Shown in pieces: positions 27,888-37,769 of a stretch of DNA of 39,535 nucleotides. The stretch is from positions 1-39,535 of the forward strand of contig NZ_VWPL01000032.1 in assembly GCF_008630065.1 (NCBI RefSeq), read 5' to 3'. The stretch is from Blastochloris sulfoviridis. Lineage in GTDB: Bacteria; Pseudomonadota; Alphaproteobacteria; Rhizobiales; Xanthobacteraceae. Under the pieces are notes generated by a model. The model searched no databases. It was given only the letters and a program-made list of their open reading frames with translations, and was not told where the DNA came from. Position 1 is the first letter of the stretch. Each line of letters starts with the position of its first letter. Made by a program: the position numbers and the translations under genes.

Positions 27888-28357
27888 GGTCCGGCCCGCC
27901 GGCCGGCATCCGCCTGATGCGGCTTGAGATCGATCAGCGGCGTGCCGTCCAGGCAATCCAGCCCGCGCACCGTGAGCCGGTGGCCCTCCACCCTCACCAG
28001 CGGACAGGCCGACAGGCCGATCGGGTTCGGGCGCACCGGCGAGCGCAGGGCGAAGGCGCCGCGCGGATCCGGGCGGTGGTGCGGCCGCTGCACCATCACG
28101 GTGCGCAGCGAGCGGTGCAGCCAATAGAGCACGTCGAGATGCGCGCATGCCTCGATGCCGAGCAGCGCATCGGCGAAACGCTCGAACACCTCAATGGTGC
28201 AGAGCGCATCGCTGTCGGCGCCGCTTCGCGGGCAGTCTTCGCGGCGCAGGAACGGGGTGCGGATGGTGCCGATGAAATAGAGGCCGGCGTCGAACGACTC
28301 CGGCAGCTCGATGCCGATCTCCCCCTCGCGGAGAGCGGAGTCGAAGATCGCCGTCAT
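27884..28357 (-). CDS. trmO: tRNA (adenine37-N6)-methyltransferase family protein
   Basis: The 157-residue product belongs to the TsaA/UPF0066 family, which methylates N6 of t6A37 in tRNA-Thr using SAM. FIGTIRTPF, RSPVRPNPIGLSACPLV (the SAM-binding segment) and LDCLDGTPLIDLKPH are visible. It is shorter than E. coli TrmO (about 235), lacking the extra C-terminal domain, as is usual for alphaproteobacterial members; activity on tRNA is therefore inferred. It is coupled to DUF2293 downstream. Confidence 0.82.
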   Translation of the reverse strand: MTAIFDSALREGEIGIELPESFDAGLYFIGTIRTPFLRREDCPRSGADSDALCTIEVFERFADALLGIEACAHLDVLYWLHRSLRTVMVQRPHHRPDPRGAFALRSPVRPNPIGLSACPLVRVEGHRLTVRGLDCLDGTPLIDLKPHQADAGRRAGP

Positions 28358-28390
28358 GATGCCTCCCGCCGATGCCGCCTTGCGTCGATG

Positions 28391-28438
28391 CTAGAGCATT
28401 CTCCGCAAAAGTGGGCCCGGTCCTGTGGAAAATGCTTC
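28391..28438 (+). repeat. Dispersed stem-loop element R1, copy d (short)
   Basis: CTAGAGCATTCTCCGCAAAA and GTGGGCCCGG followed by GGAAAATGCT: the core of R1 without the tail. Its 3' arm runs directly into the stop codon (TCA on the plus strand, 28437-28439) of the P-type ATPase gene, so it may serve as that gene's end hairpin. Confidence 0.8.
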
Positions 28439-31148
28439 AGCCGCCCGGCCGGGCGTTGGTGGCCGCCTTGCGCAGCAGCTTCTCGGTTTCGAGGACGACC
28501 AGCAGCAGGACGCCGGCGCCGAGGATGGCGGCGGCGTCGAGCAGCGACATCGGCCGCGTCTCGAAGGCGGCGTTGAACGGCGGCGCATAGGTGAAGGCGA
28601 GCTGGGCGAGCACGGTGACGCCCACGCCGATCAGCACCGCTTTGGTGCCGAGCACGCCCTGCCAGGTCAGCGAGGGGCCGTGCACGTAGCGCACGCTGAA
28701 CAGATAGAAGATTTCCAGCACCACGATGGTGTTGACGACGATGGTCCGCGCTTCCTCGATCGGCAGGCCGCGCTGCCCGGCCCAGAAGAACATGCCGAAG
28801 GCGAAGATCGCGAACAGGATCGTCACCAGGAGGATCTGCCAGGCGAGTTCGCCCGAGACCAGCGGCGCGTCGCGCCGGCGCGGCGGGCGCGCCATGCTGC
28901 CGGGCTCGGCCGGCTCGAAGGCCAGCGTCATGCCCAGCGCCACCGCCGAGACCATGTTCACCCACAGGATCTGGACCGGGGTGATCGGCAGGGTCCAGCC
29001 CATCGCGATCGCCCCCAGGATGGTCGCGGCCTGGCCGCCATTGGTGGGCAGCGTCCAGCCGATCACCTTGCGCAGATTGTCGTAGACGGTACGCCCCTCC
29101 TTCACCGCCGCGACGATCGAGGCGAAATTGTCGTCGGCCAGCACCATCTCGGCGGCCTGCTTGGAGGCCTCGGTGCCCTTGCAGCCCATGGCGACGCCGA
29201 CATCGGCGCGCTTGAGCGCGGGCGCGTCGTTCACGCCGTCGCCGGTCATCGCCACCGTCAGCCCCTGCGCCTGCAGGGCGCTGACGAGGCGCAGCTTGTG
29301 CTCGGGCGTGGTGCGCGCGAACACGGTGGTCTCACGCACTGCCTGCGCCAGATCCGCTTCGTCGAGCCGGTCGACCTCCTCGCCGGTGCGCACCACCGGC
29401 GCCCGCGCCAGCCCCAGTTGCTGGCCGATCTCGCGCGCGGTGATGGCGTGGTCGCCGGTGATCATCACCACCCGGATGCCGGCGGACTGGCACTCGGCCA
29501 CGGCGGCGATGGCCTCCTCGCGCGGCGGGTCGATGAAGCCGACGAGGCCGAGCAGCACCAGGCCGTCCTCCACGTCGGCGAAGGTCAGGCTCTGCTGGCA
29601 GGCGCCGGCCGGCTTCGTGGCGAAGGCCAGCACGCGCTGGCCCTGGGCGGCGAGGTCGTCGGCCTGGGCGCTCCAGGCCGCACGGTCGAGCGGGCGCTCG
29701 CCCGTCATGGTGCGGGCGGCGTGGGCCATGTCGAGGATGCGCTCGGGCGCGCCCTTGACGAAGATGAACCCGTTGCCCTCATGGTCGTGGTGCAGCGTCG
29801 CCATGAAGCGGTGGGCGGCGTCGAAGGGAATTTCATCGGTGCGCGGCACCGCCTTGCGCAGGGCGCTCACGTCGAGGCCGGACTTGGCGCCGAGCACCAC
29901 CAGCGCGCCCTCCATCGGATCGCCGTCGACCAGCCAGGCCGCCTCCGTTTCCCGCGTCTCGGCGTCGTTGCACAGCACGGCGGCGCGCACGAGTTCGGCG
30001 AGCATGCCGTCCTGCGCCGGATCGATCTCGATGCCGGCGCGGGTGAATGCGCCGGCGGGCACGTAGCCGGCGCCGCTTACCTCGTAGCTGTCATTCGCGG
30101 TCACCACCGCCCGCACGGTCATCTCGTTGCGGGTGAGGGTGCCGGTCTTGTCGGAACAGATGACCGACACCGAGCCCAGGGTCTCCACCGCCGGCAGGCG
30201 GCGGATGATGGCGTTGCGGCCCGCCATGCGCTGCACGCCCACCGCCAGCGTGATGGTCATCACCGCCGGCAACCCTTCGGGAATCGCCGCGACCGCGAGG
30301 CCGACCATCGCCATGAAGGCGTCCGTCATCGCATAGCCGCGCAGCAGCACCGCGAACACGAAGGCGGCGGCGGAGACGCCGAGCACCACCAGCGTGATCT
30401 GGCGGGCGAAGCGGTCCATCTGGGCGATCAGCGGCGTCTTCAGCTCCTCCACCGCGCCGAGCAGGCGGCTGATGCGCCCAAGCTCGGTGGCCGCGCCCGC
30501 GGCCACCACCAGGCCGCTCGCCTGCCCGCCGGTGACCAGCGTGCCCGAATAGGCCATCGCGGCGCGCTCGGCGAGCGGCGCCGCCGCCGCCACGGGGTCC
30601 GTGGCCTTTTCCACCGGCACGGATTCGCCGGTCAGGATCGCCTCGTCGATGCGCAGATTGCGGCTGCGCATCAGCCGCAGGTCGGCCGGCACGCGGTCGC
30701 CGGCTTCCAGCAGCACGATGTCGCCGCGCACCACCTCCTCGGCGGCGATCGAGCGCCGCACCCCCTCGCGCAGCACCGTGACCTTGGGATCGATCATGGC
30801 GCGGATGGCTTCGAGCGCCCGCTCCGCCTTGCCCTCCTGCAGGAAGCCGATCACCGCGTTGAGCACGACCACGATCAGGATGACCAGGGAATCGAGCAGG
30901 TGGCCAAGCAGCAGCGACACCAGCGCCGAGGCCAGCAGGACGTAGATCAGCAAATTGTGGACCTGCAGCGCAAAGCGCACGAGCGCCCCGCGCCGCGGCG
31001 CCTCGGGCAGGCGGTTCGGACCGTCGGCGGCAAGCCGCGACGCCGCCTCGGCCGCGGTGAGTCCGTCGGTGCGGCTGTCGAGCTGCGTCAGGCAGTCCGC
31101 GGCGTCGAGCGCGTGCCAGGCCGGGGGGGCGGCGTTGCCTTGGTTCAT
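28437..31148 (-). CDS. P2-type cation-transporting ATPase
   Basis: The 903-residue protein has the full P-type ATPase order: N-terminal cation ATPase domain, helix pair near 60-105, actuator domain with TGES at 173-176, M4 with PEGLP at 290-294, phosphorylated Asp333 in DKTGT, nucleotide-binding domain, TGDGVNDAP hinge, and six C-terminal helices. The PEGLP and the M6 segment VNMVSAVALGMTLAFEP place it among P2 (SERCA/PMR1-like) pumps, probably for Ca2+ or Na+; the ion cannot be assigned. No heavy-metal CPC motif or N-terminal metal domain is present. It is transcribed alone. Confidence 0.9.
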   Translation of the reverse strand: MNQGNAAPPAWHALDAADCLTQLDSRTDGLTAAEAASRLAADGPNRLPEAPRRGALVRFALQVHNLLIYVLLASALVSLLLGHLLDSLVILIVVVLNAVIGFLQEGKAERALEAIRAMIDPKVTVLREGVRRSIAAEEVVRGDIVLLEAGDRVPADLRLMRSRNLRIDEAILTGESVPVEKATDPVAAAAPLAERAAMAYSGTLVTGGQASGLVVAAGAATELGRISRLLGAVEELKTPLIAQMDRFARQITLVVLGVSAAAFVFAVLLRGYAMTDAFMAMVGLAVAAIPEGLPAVMTITLAVGVQRMAGRNAIIRRLPAVETLGSVSVICSDKTGTLTRNEMTVRAVVTANDSYEVSGAGYVPAGAFTRAGIEIDPAQDGMLAELVRAAVLCNDAETRETEAAWLVDGDPMEGALVVLGAKSGLDVSALRKAVPRTDEIPFDAAHRFMATLHHDHEGNGFIFVKGAPERILDMAHAARTMTGERPLDRAAWSAQADDLAAQGQRVLAFATKPAGACQQSLTFADVEDGLVLLGLVGFIDPPREEAIAAVAECQSAGIRVVMITGDHAITAREIGQQLGLARAPVVRTGEEVDRLDEADLAQAVRETTVFARTTPEHKLRLVSALQAQGLTVAMTGDGVNDAPALKRADVGVAMGCKGTEASKQAAEMVLADDNFASIVAAVKEGRTVYDNLRKVIGWTLPTNGGQAATILGAIAMGWTLPITPVQILWVNMVSAVALGMTLAFEPAEPGSMARPPRRRDAPLVSGELAWQILLVTILFAIFAFGMFFWAGQRGLPIEEARTIVVNTIVVLEIFYLFSVRYVHGPSLTWQGVLGTKAVLIGVGVTVLAQLAFTYAPPFNAAFETRPMSLLDAAAILGAGVLLLVVLETEKLLRKAATNARPGG

Positions 31149-31607
31149 CAGGGGATCGCTGTCCTCTGCGGCGGGCGCGCTCTCGCCCGGATTGCCGACT
31201 CATGACCTCGCCGGTTCCCGGAGGGCCCGCCGCGCCGCCGACATCGAGGAGCGGCCGGGCGTGCCCCGGCGTGCCCCCTTGGCCATTCCGCCAACGGCGG
31301 CAGCGCGAGGTTCGTTCGCGGGCAGCGCTGATCGGCGCGACGGATGTTCCCCCCGCCCCGCCACGCGCGTGGTGGGAGGGGAGCAGACGGCGTCGCCTCT
31401 CCCCTCCCCTCATGAGCGCAGCGAATGGCGGGGAGGAGTCAGGGGCGGGGGGCATCGCGGTCCGGTCCCATTGGAATGCTCCAAGTTATTACTCTGTCGC
31501 ATTCCCGTCCGCAAAACCGGTTCCCACTTTTGCGGAGAATGCCATAAGTTATTGCTCCCTCACATTGGGCATCCAGGGCATGCCCCCGGCATTGACCTCG
31601 CGCGTAT
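31149..31607. other. Intergenic region with palindromes R4 and R1e
   Basis: 459 bases between the ATPase start and brnT. It has CCCCCCGCCCC at 31349-31359 and its exact complement at 31442-31452 flanking further inverted repeats (R4), then R1 copy e. An open plus-strand frame covers it but consists of repeat sequence, so it was not called a gene. Confidence 0.6.
31474..31558 (-). repeat. Dispersed stem-loop element R1, copy e
   Basis: The complement of the R1 core: CGCAAAACCGGTTCCCAC and TTTTGCGGAGAATGC. AAGTTATT occurs on both sides (31483-31490 and 31546-31553). It lies just before the toxin-antitoxin locus. Confidence 0.82.
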
Positions 31608-31622
31608 ATGTCTGAAATATAC
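31604..31622 (+). promoter_or_regulatory. Candidate brnTA operator
   Basis: GTATAT (31604-31609), seven bases, ATATAC (31617-31622): a perfect two-arm palindrome in a G+C-rich genome. BrnTA operons are known to be repressed by BrnA alone and in complex with BrnT through a palindrome near the start. TTGACC at 31592-31597 is a possible -35 box. The palindrome spans the ATG at 31608, which favours the ATG at 31629 as the true brnT start. Confidence 0.5.
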
Positions 31623-31931
31623 AAGGCGATGCTCGATCTCGATCAGGTCAGCGGGTTCGACTGGGACGACGGCAATGCCCGCAAGAATGCGGACAAGCAC
31701 GGCGTCAGCGGCCCCGAAGCCGAGCAGGTGTTCTTCAACGCGCCGCTGCTGGTGGTCGACGACCCGAAACACAGCACGGCCGAGCCGCGCCTCCACGCGC
31801 TCGGCCAGACGGACGGAGGGCGCCTCCTCCATGTCACGTTCACGTTGCGGGCCGAGGGCACCAGGATCCGCGTCATCTCGGCGCGGGACATGAGCCGCAG
31901 GGAGCGGATGATCTATGAAACGCAAGCTTGA
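31608..31931 (+). CDS. brnT: BrnT-type ribonuclease toxin
   Basis: The product (107 residues, or 100 if ATG 31629 is used) has the BrnT pattern FDWDDGNARKNADKHGVS, EAEQVFF, RLHALGQTDGGRLLHVTFTLR and IRVISARDMSRRERMIYE. BrnT is a RelE-fold mRNA ribonuclease, normally silenced by BrnA. The canonical family starts close to the WD of FDWD, so the short form is likelier and the first ATG lies in a palindrome. It overlaps brnA by 17 bases. Plausible catalytic residues are the conserved His31, Arg and the late Arg/Ser of ISARDM. Confidence 0.9.
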   Translation: MSEIYKAMLDLDQVSGFDWDDGNARKNADKHGVSGPEAEQVFFNAPLLVVDDPKHSTAEPRLHALGQTDGGRLLHVTFTLRAEGTRIRVISARDMSRRERMIYETQA

Positions 31932-32171
31932 ACCGGTGCCGACCTTCGCCACCGAGGCCGAGGAGCGGGCGTTCTGGGAAAGCCACGACTCGGCCGATCA
32001 TGTCGATTGGAGCCGGGCCGAGCGCGTGCGCCTGCCCAATCTGAAGCCCTCGACCACCGCCATCTCGCTGCGCCTGCCGGTCAGCCTGCTGGAGCAGATC
32101 AAGATCGAGGCCAACAAGCGCGACGTGCCGTATCAGTCGCTGATCAAGATGTGGCTCAAGGAGAAGGTGGG

Positions 32172-32175
<4 letters not shown>
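31915..32175 (+). CDS. brnA: BrnA-like antitoxin (CopG/ribbon-helix-helix type)
   Basis: The 86-residue protein has an N-terminal toxin-binding stretch (FWESHDSADHVDWSRAERV) and a C-terminal ribbon-helix-helix (AISLRLPVSLLEQIKIEANKRDVPYQSLIKMWL) that would bind operator DNA as a dimer and neutralise BrnT. Its start overlaps the end of brnT and its stop forms GTGA with the next gene. It follows the toxin, the usual order for this family. Confidence 0.88.
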
Positions 32176-34314
<2,139 letters not shown>

Positions 34315-34574
34315 ATCGACCGCTGCGGTCCGGCCCTTTTGGTCAAGGCCGTGCCGCCCTTTCTAGGGTTTCGGGAGATTGCGGCCGTTCTAGTCGAGCG
34401 CCCCGCCGGTGGCAACGGGTGGGCGCGGGCCGGCGAGCCGGCGAGTTGCCGCGGCGCCGGCGGATTTCGCATCTGCGAATATTCGGGCCTGCGCGCAACT
34501 GTCCGGAAAGACTCCAAGGTGCATTCTCAAGCTTGATCGATCGCCCCCCGACAACCGATCAGGATTGTGTACCG

Positions 34575-36221
34575 ATGGCTCTGGCAGCCTCCCCAGGACG
34601 GATTGTGGCCGGCAGCGGCGAGTCGGACCGCGCGAGCGCCCCGGACCTCGGCGCGATGGCGCTGGAGGCGCTCGACGCGCTTGCCGTGGGGGTCGCCGTG
34701 GTCGGCACCGACAGCCGCATCCTTTTGGAAAACCGGCGCTTTCGCGAGCTGCTCGGCTCCAGCGCGATGGCGGCGGCGCTGCAGGGCTGGGACGATGACC
34801 TCGCCTCGCGCGAGATCGCGCTGGAGTGCGGCCGGCGCGTGCGTCTTGCGGCGGCGCGCATTCCGCAAGGGCTGCTGGTGAGCGCCGAGGATTTGCGCCG
34901 CAGCGTCGATCCGAAGCGCGTGGCCGATCTGGCGCGCACCGATCCGCTGACCGGGCTGGGCAACCGGGCGATGTTCCAGGAGCGGCTGGCCGAACTGGCC
35001 GCCCGGCGCGATGCCAAGGCGGGTACCGTCGCGGCGCTGACGGTCGGCCTCGGCCGCTTCAAGGACATCCGGGAGTCGCTCGGCCATCCGGTGGGCGACG
35101 CGCTGCAGCGCCTGGCGGCCGACCGGCTGCGGCAGGCGCTCGGGCCCGACGATCTGGCCGCCCGCTTCGGCGGCGACGAGTTCGGCCTCATCCATGTCGG
35201 ACAGGCGCAGCCGCAATCGGCCGCGGCCCTGGCGGAGCGCGTCATCGAGCTGCTCGGCCGGCCCTATGTGGTGGAAGGCCATCTGCTCAACACCCCGGTC
35301 AATGTCGGTATCGCGCTGATGCCGGCGGAGAAGCGCGACAGCAGCCACACGCTGAGGGGCGCGGATCTGGCGCTGTGCCGCGCGCGGCAGGCCGGGCACG
35401 GCACCTTCCGCTTCTTCGAGGCGGCGATGGATGAGCAGGTGCAGACGCGCCGGCGGCTGGAGCTCGATCTGCGCCGTGCGCTGGCGATGCGCGAATTCGT
35501 GCTGCTCTATCAGCCGCAGCTCAATCTGGCCTCGCACGAGATCACCGGCTTCGAGGTGCTGCTGCGCTGGTACAGCCCCCAGCATGGCATCGTGCCGCCC
35601 TCGGTGTTCATTCCGCTCGCCGAGGAGTTCGGCCTGATCGGCGCCATCGGCGAATGGATCATCCGCACCGCCTGCCGCGAGGCCGCCGGCTGGCAGCGGC
35701 CGCTCAGCGTTGCGATCAATGTCTCGGCCGCGCAGTTCGGCGCCTCCAACCTCGTGCCGGTCATCCTGTCGGCCCTGGGGGAGAGCCGGCTCGACCCGCA
35801 CCGGCTGGAACTGGAGATCACCGAGAGCGTGCTGCTGAAGGACGATGGCTCCGCCCTCGACGTGCTGCGCATGGTGCGCCAGATCGGCGTGCACGTGTCG
35901 ATGGACGATTTCGGCACCGGCTATTCGTCGCTGTCGCGGCTACACAGCTTTCCGTTCGACAAGATCAAGGTCGACCAGTCCTTCGTCCGCGTCGGGCCGA
36001 GCGACGCGAGTGCGACCGCGATCGTGCGGGCCATTGCGGCGCTCGGCCGAAGCCTCGGCATGGCCATCATCGCCGAGGGCGTCGAGACCGCCGAGCAGTT
36101 CGACCGTGTCGCCGCCGCCGGCTGCACCGACGTGCAGGGCTATCTGATCAGCCCGCCGGTGCCGGCCGACCGGATCGCCGACGTCGTCCGCGAACACAGC
36201 GCCAGCCCAGCCCGGACCTAA
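34575..36221 (+). CDS. GGDEF-EAL protein, probable c-di-GMP phosphodiesterase
   Basis: The 548-residue cytoplasmic protein has a PAS-like N-domain (about 28-100), a GGDEF domain (about 115-280) and an EAL domain (about 295-540). GGDEF is spelled correctly (199-203), but the metal-binding stretch, normally DxDRFKxINDxxGH, reads GLGRFKDIRESLGH, so it probably cannot make c-di-GMP. The EAL side keeps Glu327 (as EVL), Asn382, Glu414, Asp444-Asp445, Lys465, Glu501 and Gln521, so phosphodiesterase activity is likely. The start at 34575 is preferred; the frame is open to 34419. A three-base gap separates it from the BLUF gene, so the two form an operon. Confidence 0.88.
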   Translation: MALAASPGRIVAGSGESDRASAPDLGAMALEALDALAVGVAVVGTDSRILLENRRFRELLGSSAMAAALQGWDDDLASREIALECGRRVRLAAARIPQGLLVSAEDLRRSVDPKRVADLARTDPLTGLGNRAMFQERLAELAARRDAKAGTVAALTVGLGRFKDIRESLGHPVGDALQRLAADRLRQALGPDDLAARFGGDEFGLIHVGQAQPQSAAALAERVIELLGRPYVVEGHLLNTPVNVGIALMPAEKRDSSHTLRGADLALCRARQAGHGTFRFFEAAMDEQVQTRRRLELDLRRALAMREFVLLYQPQLNLASHEITGFEVLLRWYSPQHGIVPPSVFIPLAEEFGLIGAIGEWIIRTACREAAGWQRPLSVAINVSAAQFGASNLVPVILSALGESRLDPHRLELEITESVLLKDDGSALDVLRMVRQIGVHVSMDDFGTGYSSLSRLHSFPFDKIKVDQSFVRVGPSDASATAIVRAIAALGRSLGMAIIAEGVETAEQFDRVAAAGCTDVQGYLISPPVPADRIADVVREHSASPART

Positions 36222-36224
36222 GCC

Positions 36225-36284
36225 ATGACGGCCGAACCCATGACCCCCGAACCCATGACCCCCGAACCCATGCCCCCCGAACCC
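36225..36284 (+). repeat. Four tandem 15-base units at the BLUF gene start
   Basis: ATGACSSCCGAACCC-like units begin at 36225, 36240, 36255 and 36270, each starting with ATG and encoding MTPEP or a variant. Slippage changes the N-terminal length without shifting the frame, and each unit offers a start codon. Confidence 0.85.
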
Positions 36285-36743
36285 GATCTCTACCGCCTGG
36301 TCTATTGCAGCCGGAACCGCATCCTCGGCTCGCCGCAGGACGTGGCCGCCCAGGTGGAGGCCATCCTGGCGACGTCGCGCCGCCTGAATGCCCGCGTCGG
36401 CATCACCGGCGCGCTGGTCTTCAATGCCGGCATGTTCGCCCAGGTGCTGGAGGGTGCCCGCGACCCTGTGGAGGTCACCATGGAGCGGATCCTCCGCGAC
36501 GAGCGCCACGGCAACATCCAGGTGCTCGCCTTCGAGCGCGCCGAGGCGCGCGGCTTCCCGTCATGGTCGATGGGCTATCTCGGGCGCTCCGCCGAGGGCC
36601 AGAGCCTGTTCGCCCATATCGGCGAGTCGACGGGGTTCGAGGCGGCGCGCCTCGACGGCGAGCACATCTTCAACGTGATGCGCGCCATCGCCGTGGAGGA
36701 GGAAGCCGCTGCCGCAGGACGGCTCCAGTCGCGGCACGCATGA
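36225..36743 (+). CDS. BLUF-domain blue-light sensor protein
   Basis: The 172-residue protein is a short-form BLUF photoreceptor binding FAD. After the MTPEP repeats it has LYRLVYCSRN with Tyr27, Asn55, FAQVLEG with Gln73, and FPSWSMGYLG with Trp114 and Met116, matching the Tyr-Gln-Trp/Met set of the light-sensing hydrogen-bond network. A helical tail follows (about 125-172). It has no output domain, so it probably acts by contacting a partner. The natural candidate is the EAL protein immediately upstream, since other BLUF proteins (BlrP1) carry EAL domains in one chain. That pairing is inference. The true start may be any of four Met codons. Confidence 0.88.
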   Translation: MTAEPMTPEPMTPEPMPPEPDLYRLVYCSRNRILGSPQDVAAQVEAILATSRRLNARVGITGALVFNAGMFAQVLEGARDPVEVTMERILRDERHGNIQVLAFERAEARGFPSWSMGYLGRSAEGQSLFAHIGESTGFEAARLDGEHIFNVMRAIAVEEEAAAAGRLQSRHA

Positions 36744-36767
36744 GCGTGCGGCGGCGTGCACGTCGGC

Positions 36768-37403
36768 TCAAGCAGCCTGCAGATCGGCCAGCGCGGCATG
36801 GAAGGCGGCTGCGCGCTCGGCCACCTCGGCCGGCGAGCGCCCGGCGGCGTAGAGCGCCGCGCCCAGGCCGAACCCGTTGGCACCAGCCGCGAAATAGGGC
36901 GCCATGCTCTCCGGCGTGATGCCGCCGGCCGGGATCAGCTTGATTGTCGGCGGCACCACCACGCGCAGCGACTTCACCACCTCGGGCCGGATCATTTCCG
37001 CTGGAAACAATTTGATGGTGGTGGCGCCCAGCGCCGCGGCGGCGAACAGCTCGGTCGCCGTCGCCACGCCCGGCATCGGCGTCAGCCCGTATTTCTTGGT
37101 GAGGCGGACCACCGTCTCGTCGAAGCTCGGGCAATCGATCAGACGCCCGCCGACGCGGGCGACGTCGGCCACCTGGCGCTCGCTGACCACCGCGCCGGCG
37201 CCGATCACCGTAGTGTCGCCGAACGCGTCGACCAGCCGGCGGATGCTGCTCAGCGCATCGGGCGTGGAGAGGGGAACCTGCATGACGCTGAAGCCGGCAT
37301 CGACCAGCACCTTGCCGATCGGCACCGCCTCGTCGGGCGTCACGCCGCGCAGAATCGCGACCAGCGGGCAGGCGGCCAAAGCCGCGTCGAACGTCACAGG
37401 CAT
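36768..37403 (-). CDS. KDPG/KDPGal aldolase family protein with substituted active-site Glu
   Basis: The 211-residue product has the class I aldolase (beta/alpha)8 pattern of DgoA: PLVAILRGVTPDEAV, the Schiff-base Lys131 in TIKLFPAEMI, and AGGITPESM, GLGAALY. Compared with E. coli DgoA (catalytic Glu37 and Lys126; offset +5 here), the Glu is replaced by Gln42 (MQVPLSTP instead of EIPLNSP), GAGTV is GAGAV, and the TPN segment reads DCPSF. The substrate is therefore uncertain and the usual aldol chemistry may be altered. The ATG at 37401-37403 gives the family length; the frame runs further upstream without homology. It converges on the BLUF gene. Confidence 0.8.
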   Translation of the reverse strand: MPVTFDAALAACPLVAILRGVTPDEAVPIGKVLVDAGFSVMQVPLSTPDALSSIRRLVDAFGDTTVIGAGAVVSERQVADVARVGGRLIDCPSFDETVVRLTKKYGLTPMPGVATATELFAAAALGATTIKLFPAEMIRPEVVKSLRVVVPPTIKLIPAGGITPESMAPYFAAGANGFGLGAALYAAGRSPAEVAERAAAFHAALADLQAA

Positions 37404-37769
37404 GTCATCGTCCTCACAAACCTCGGCACTTGCCGGAGGGCGCAGGCGGCAAAGCCGGCGCACCGCAACCGCGGCGCCGCGCGGCGGCGCAGCAGACCGC
37501 TCCAGGCGAAGGCACGAAAGCTCATCGCGCTCCAATCGAGTGCAAACGGACGCATGTCAATCGACGGCGGCCGCCCCGCTCCGGGATTCTCGACAATATC
37601 GAGGAGTCGTTCCTAGCATTTCCAGCCCGGCACGTCGCCTCGTGGTCACACGATCCTCGGAGGCGGGCGTAACGCGGCAAGTGGTTGCGCGCGGTCGCAT
37701 CCTGGCGGCAGGCGGCTCATCATGGGAAGTCCGCCGCAGCCGCCGGCATTTCGACGCCGGCATCCGCCT
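37404..37769. other. Intergenic region between the aldolase-like and CHAD genes
   Basis: 366 bases without a supportable gene. It carries the aldolase promoter region: a minus-strand TTGACA (complement 37555-37560) with only a weak -10, and a short palindrome CTCGACAATATCGAG at 37589-37603 that could be an operator. Confidence 0.4.

Noticed and set aside
28437-31148. P-type ATPase considered as KdpB or a heavy-metal pump
   Set aside because: There are no kdp neighbours, no CPC motif and no metal-binding domain; PEGLP and the C-terminal helices fit P2 pumps.
31202-31615. Plus-strand frame of 137 residues before brnT
   Set aside because: It is built almost wholly from palindromes R4 and R1e and has no homology.
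35551-35565. EVL instead of EAL taken as loss of phosphodiesterase activity
   Set aside because: Only the middle residue differs; the catalytic Glu and all other metal and base residues are present, and EVL occurs in active enzymes.
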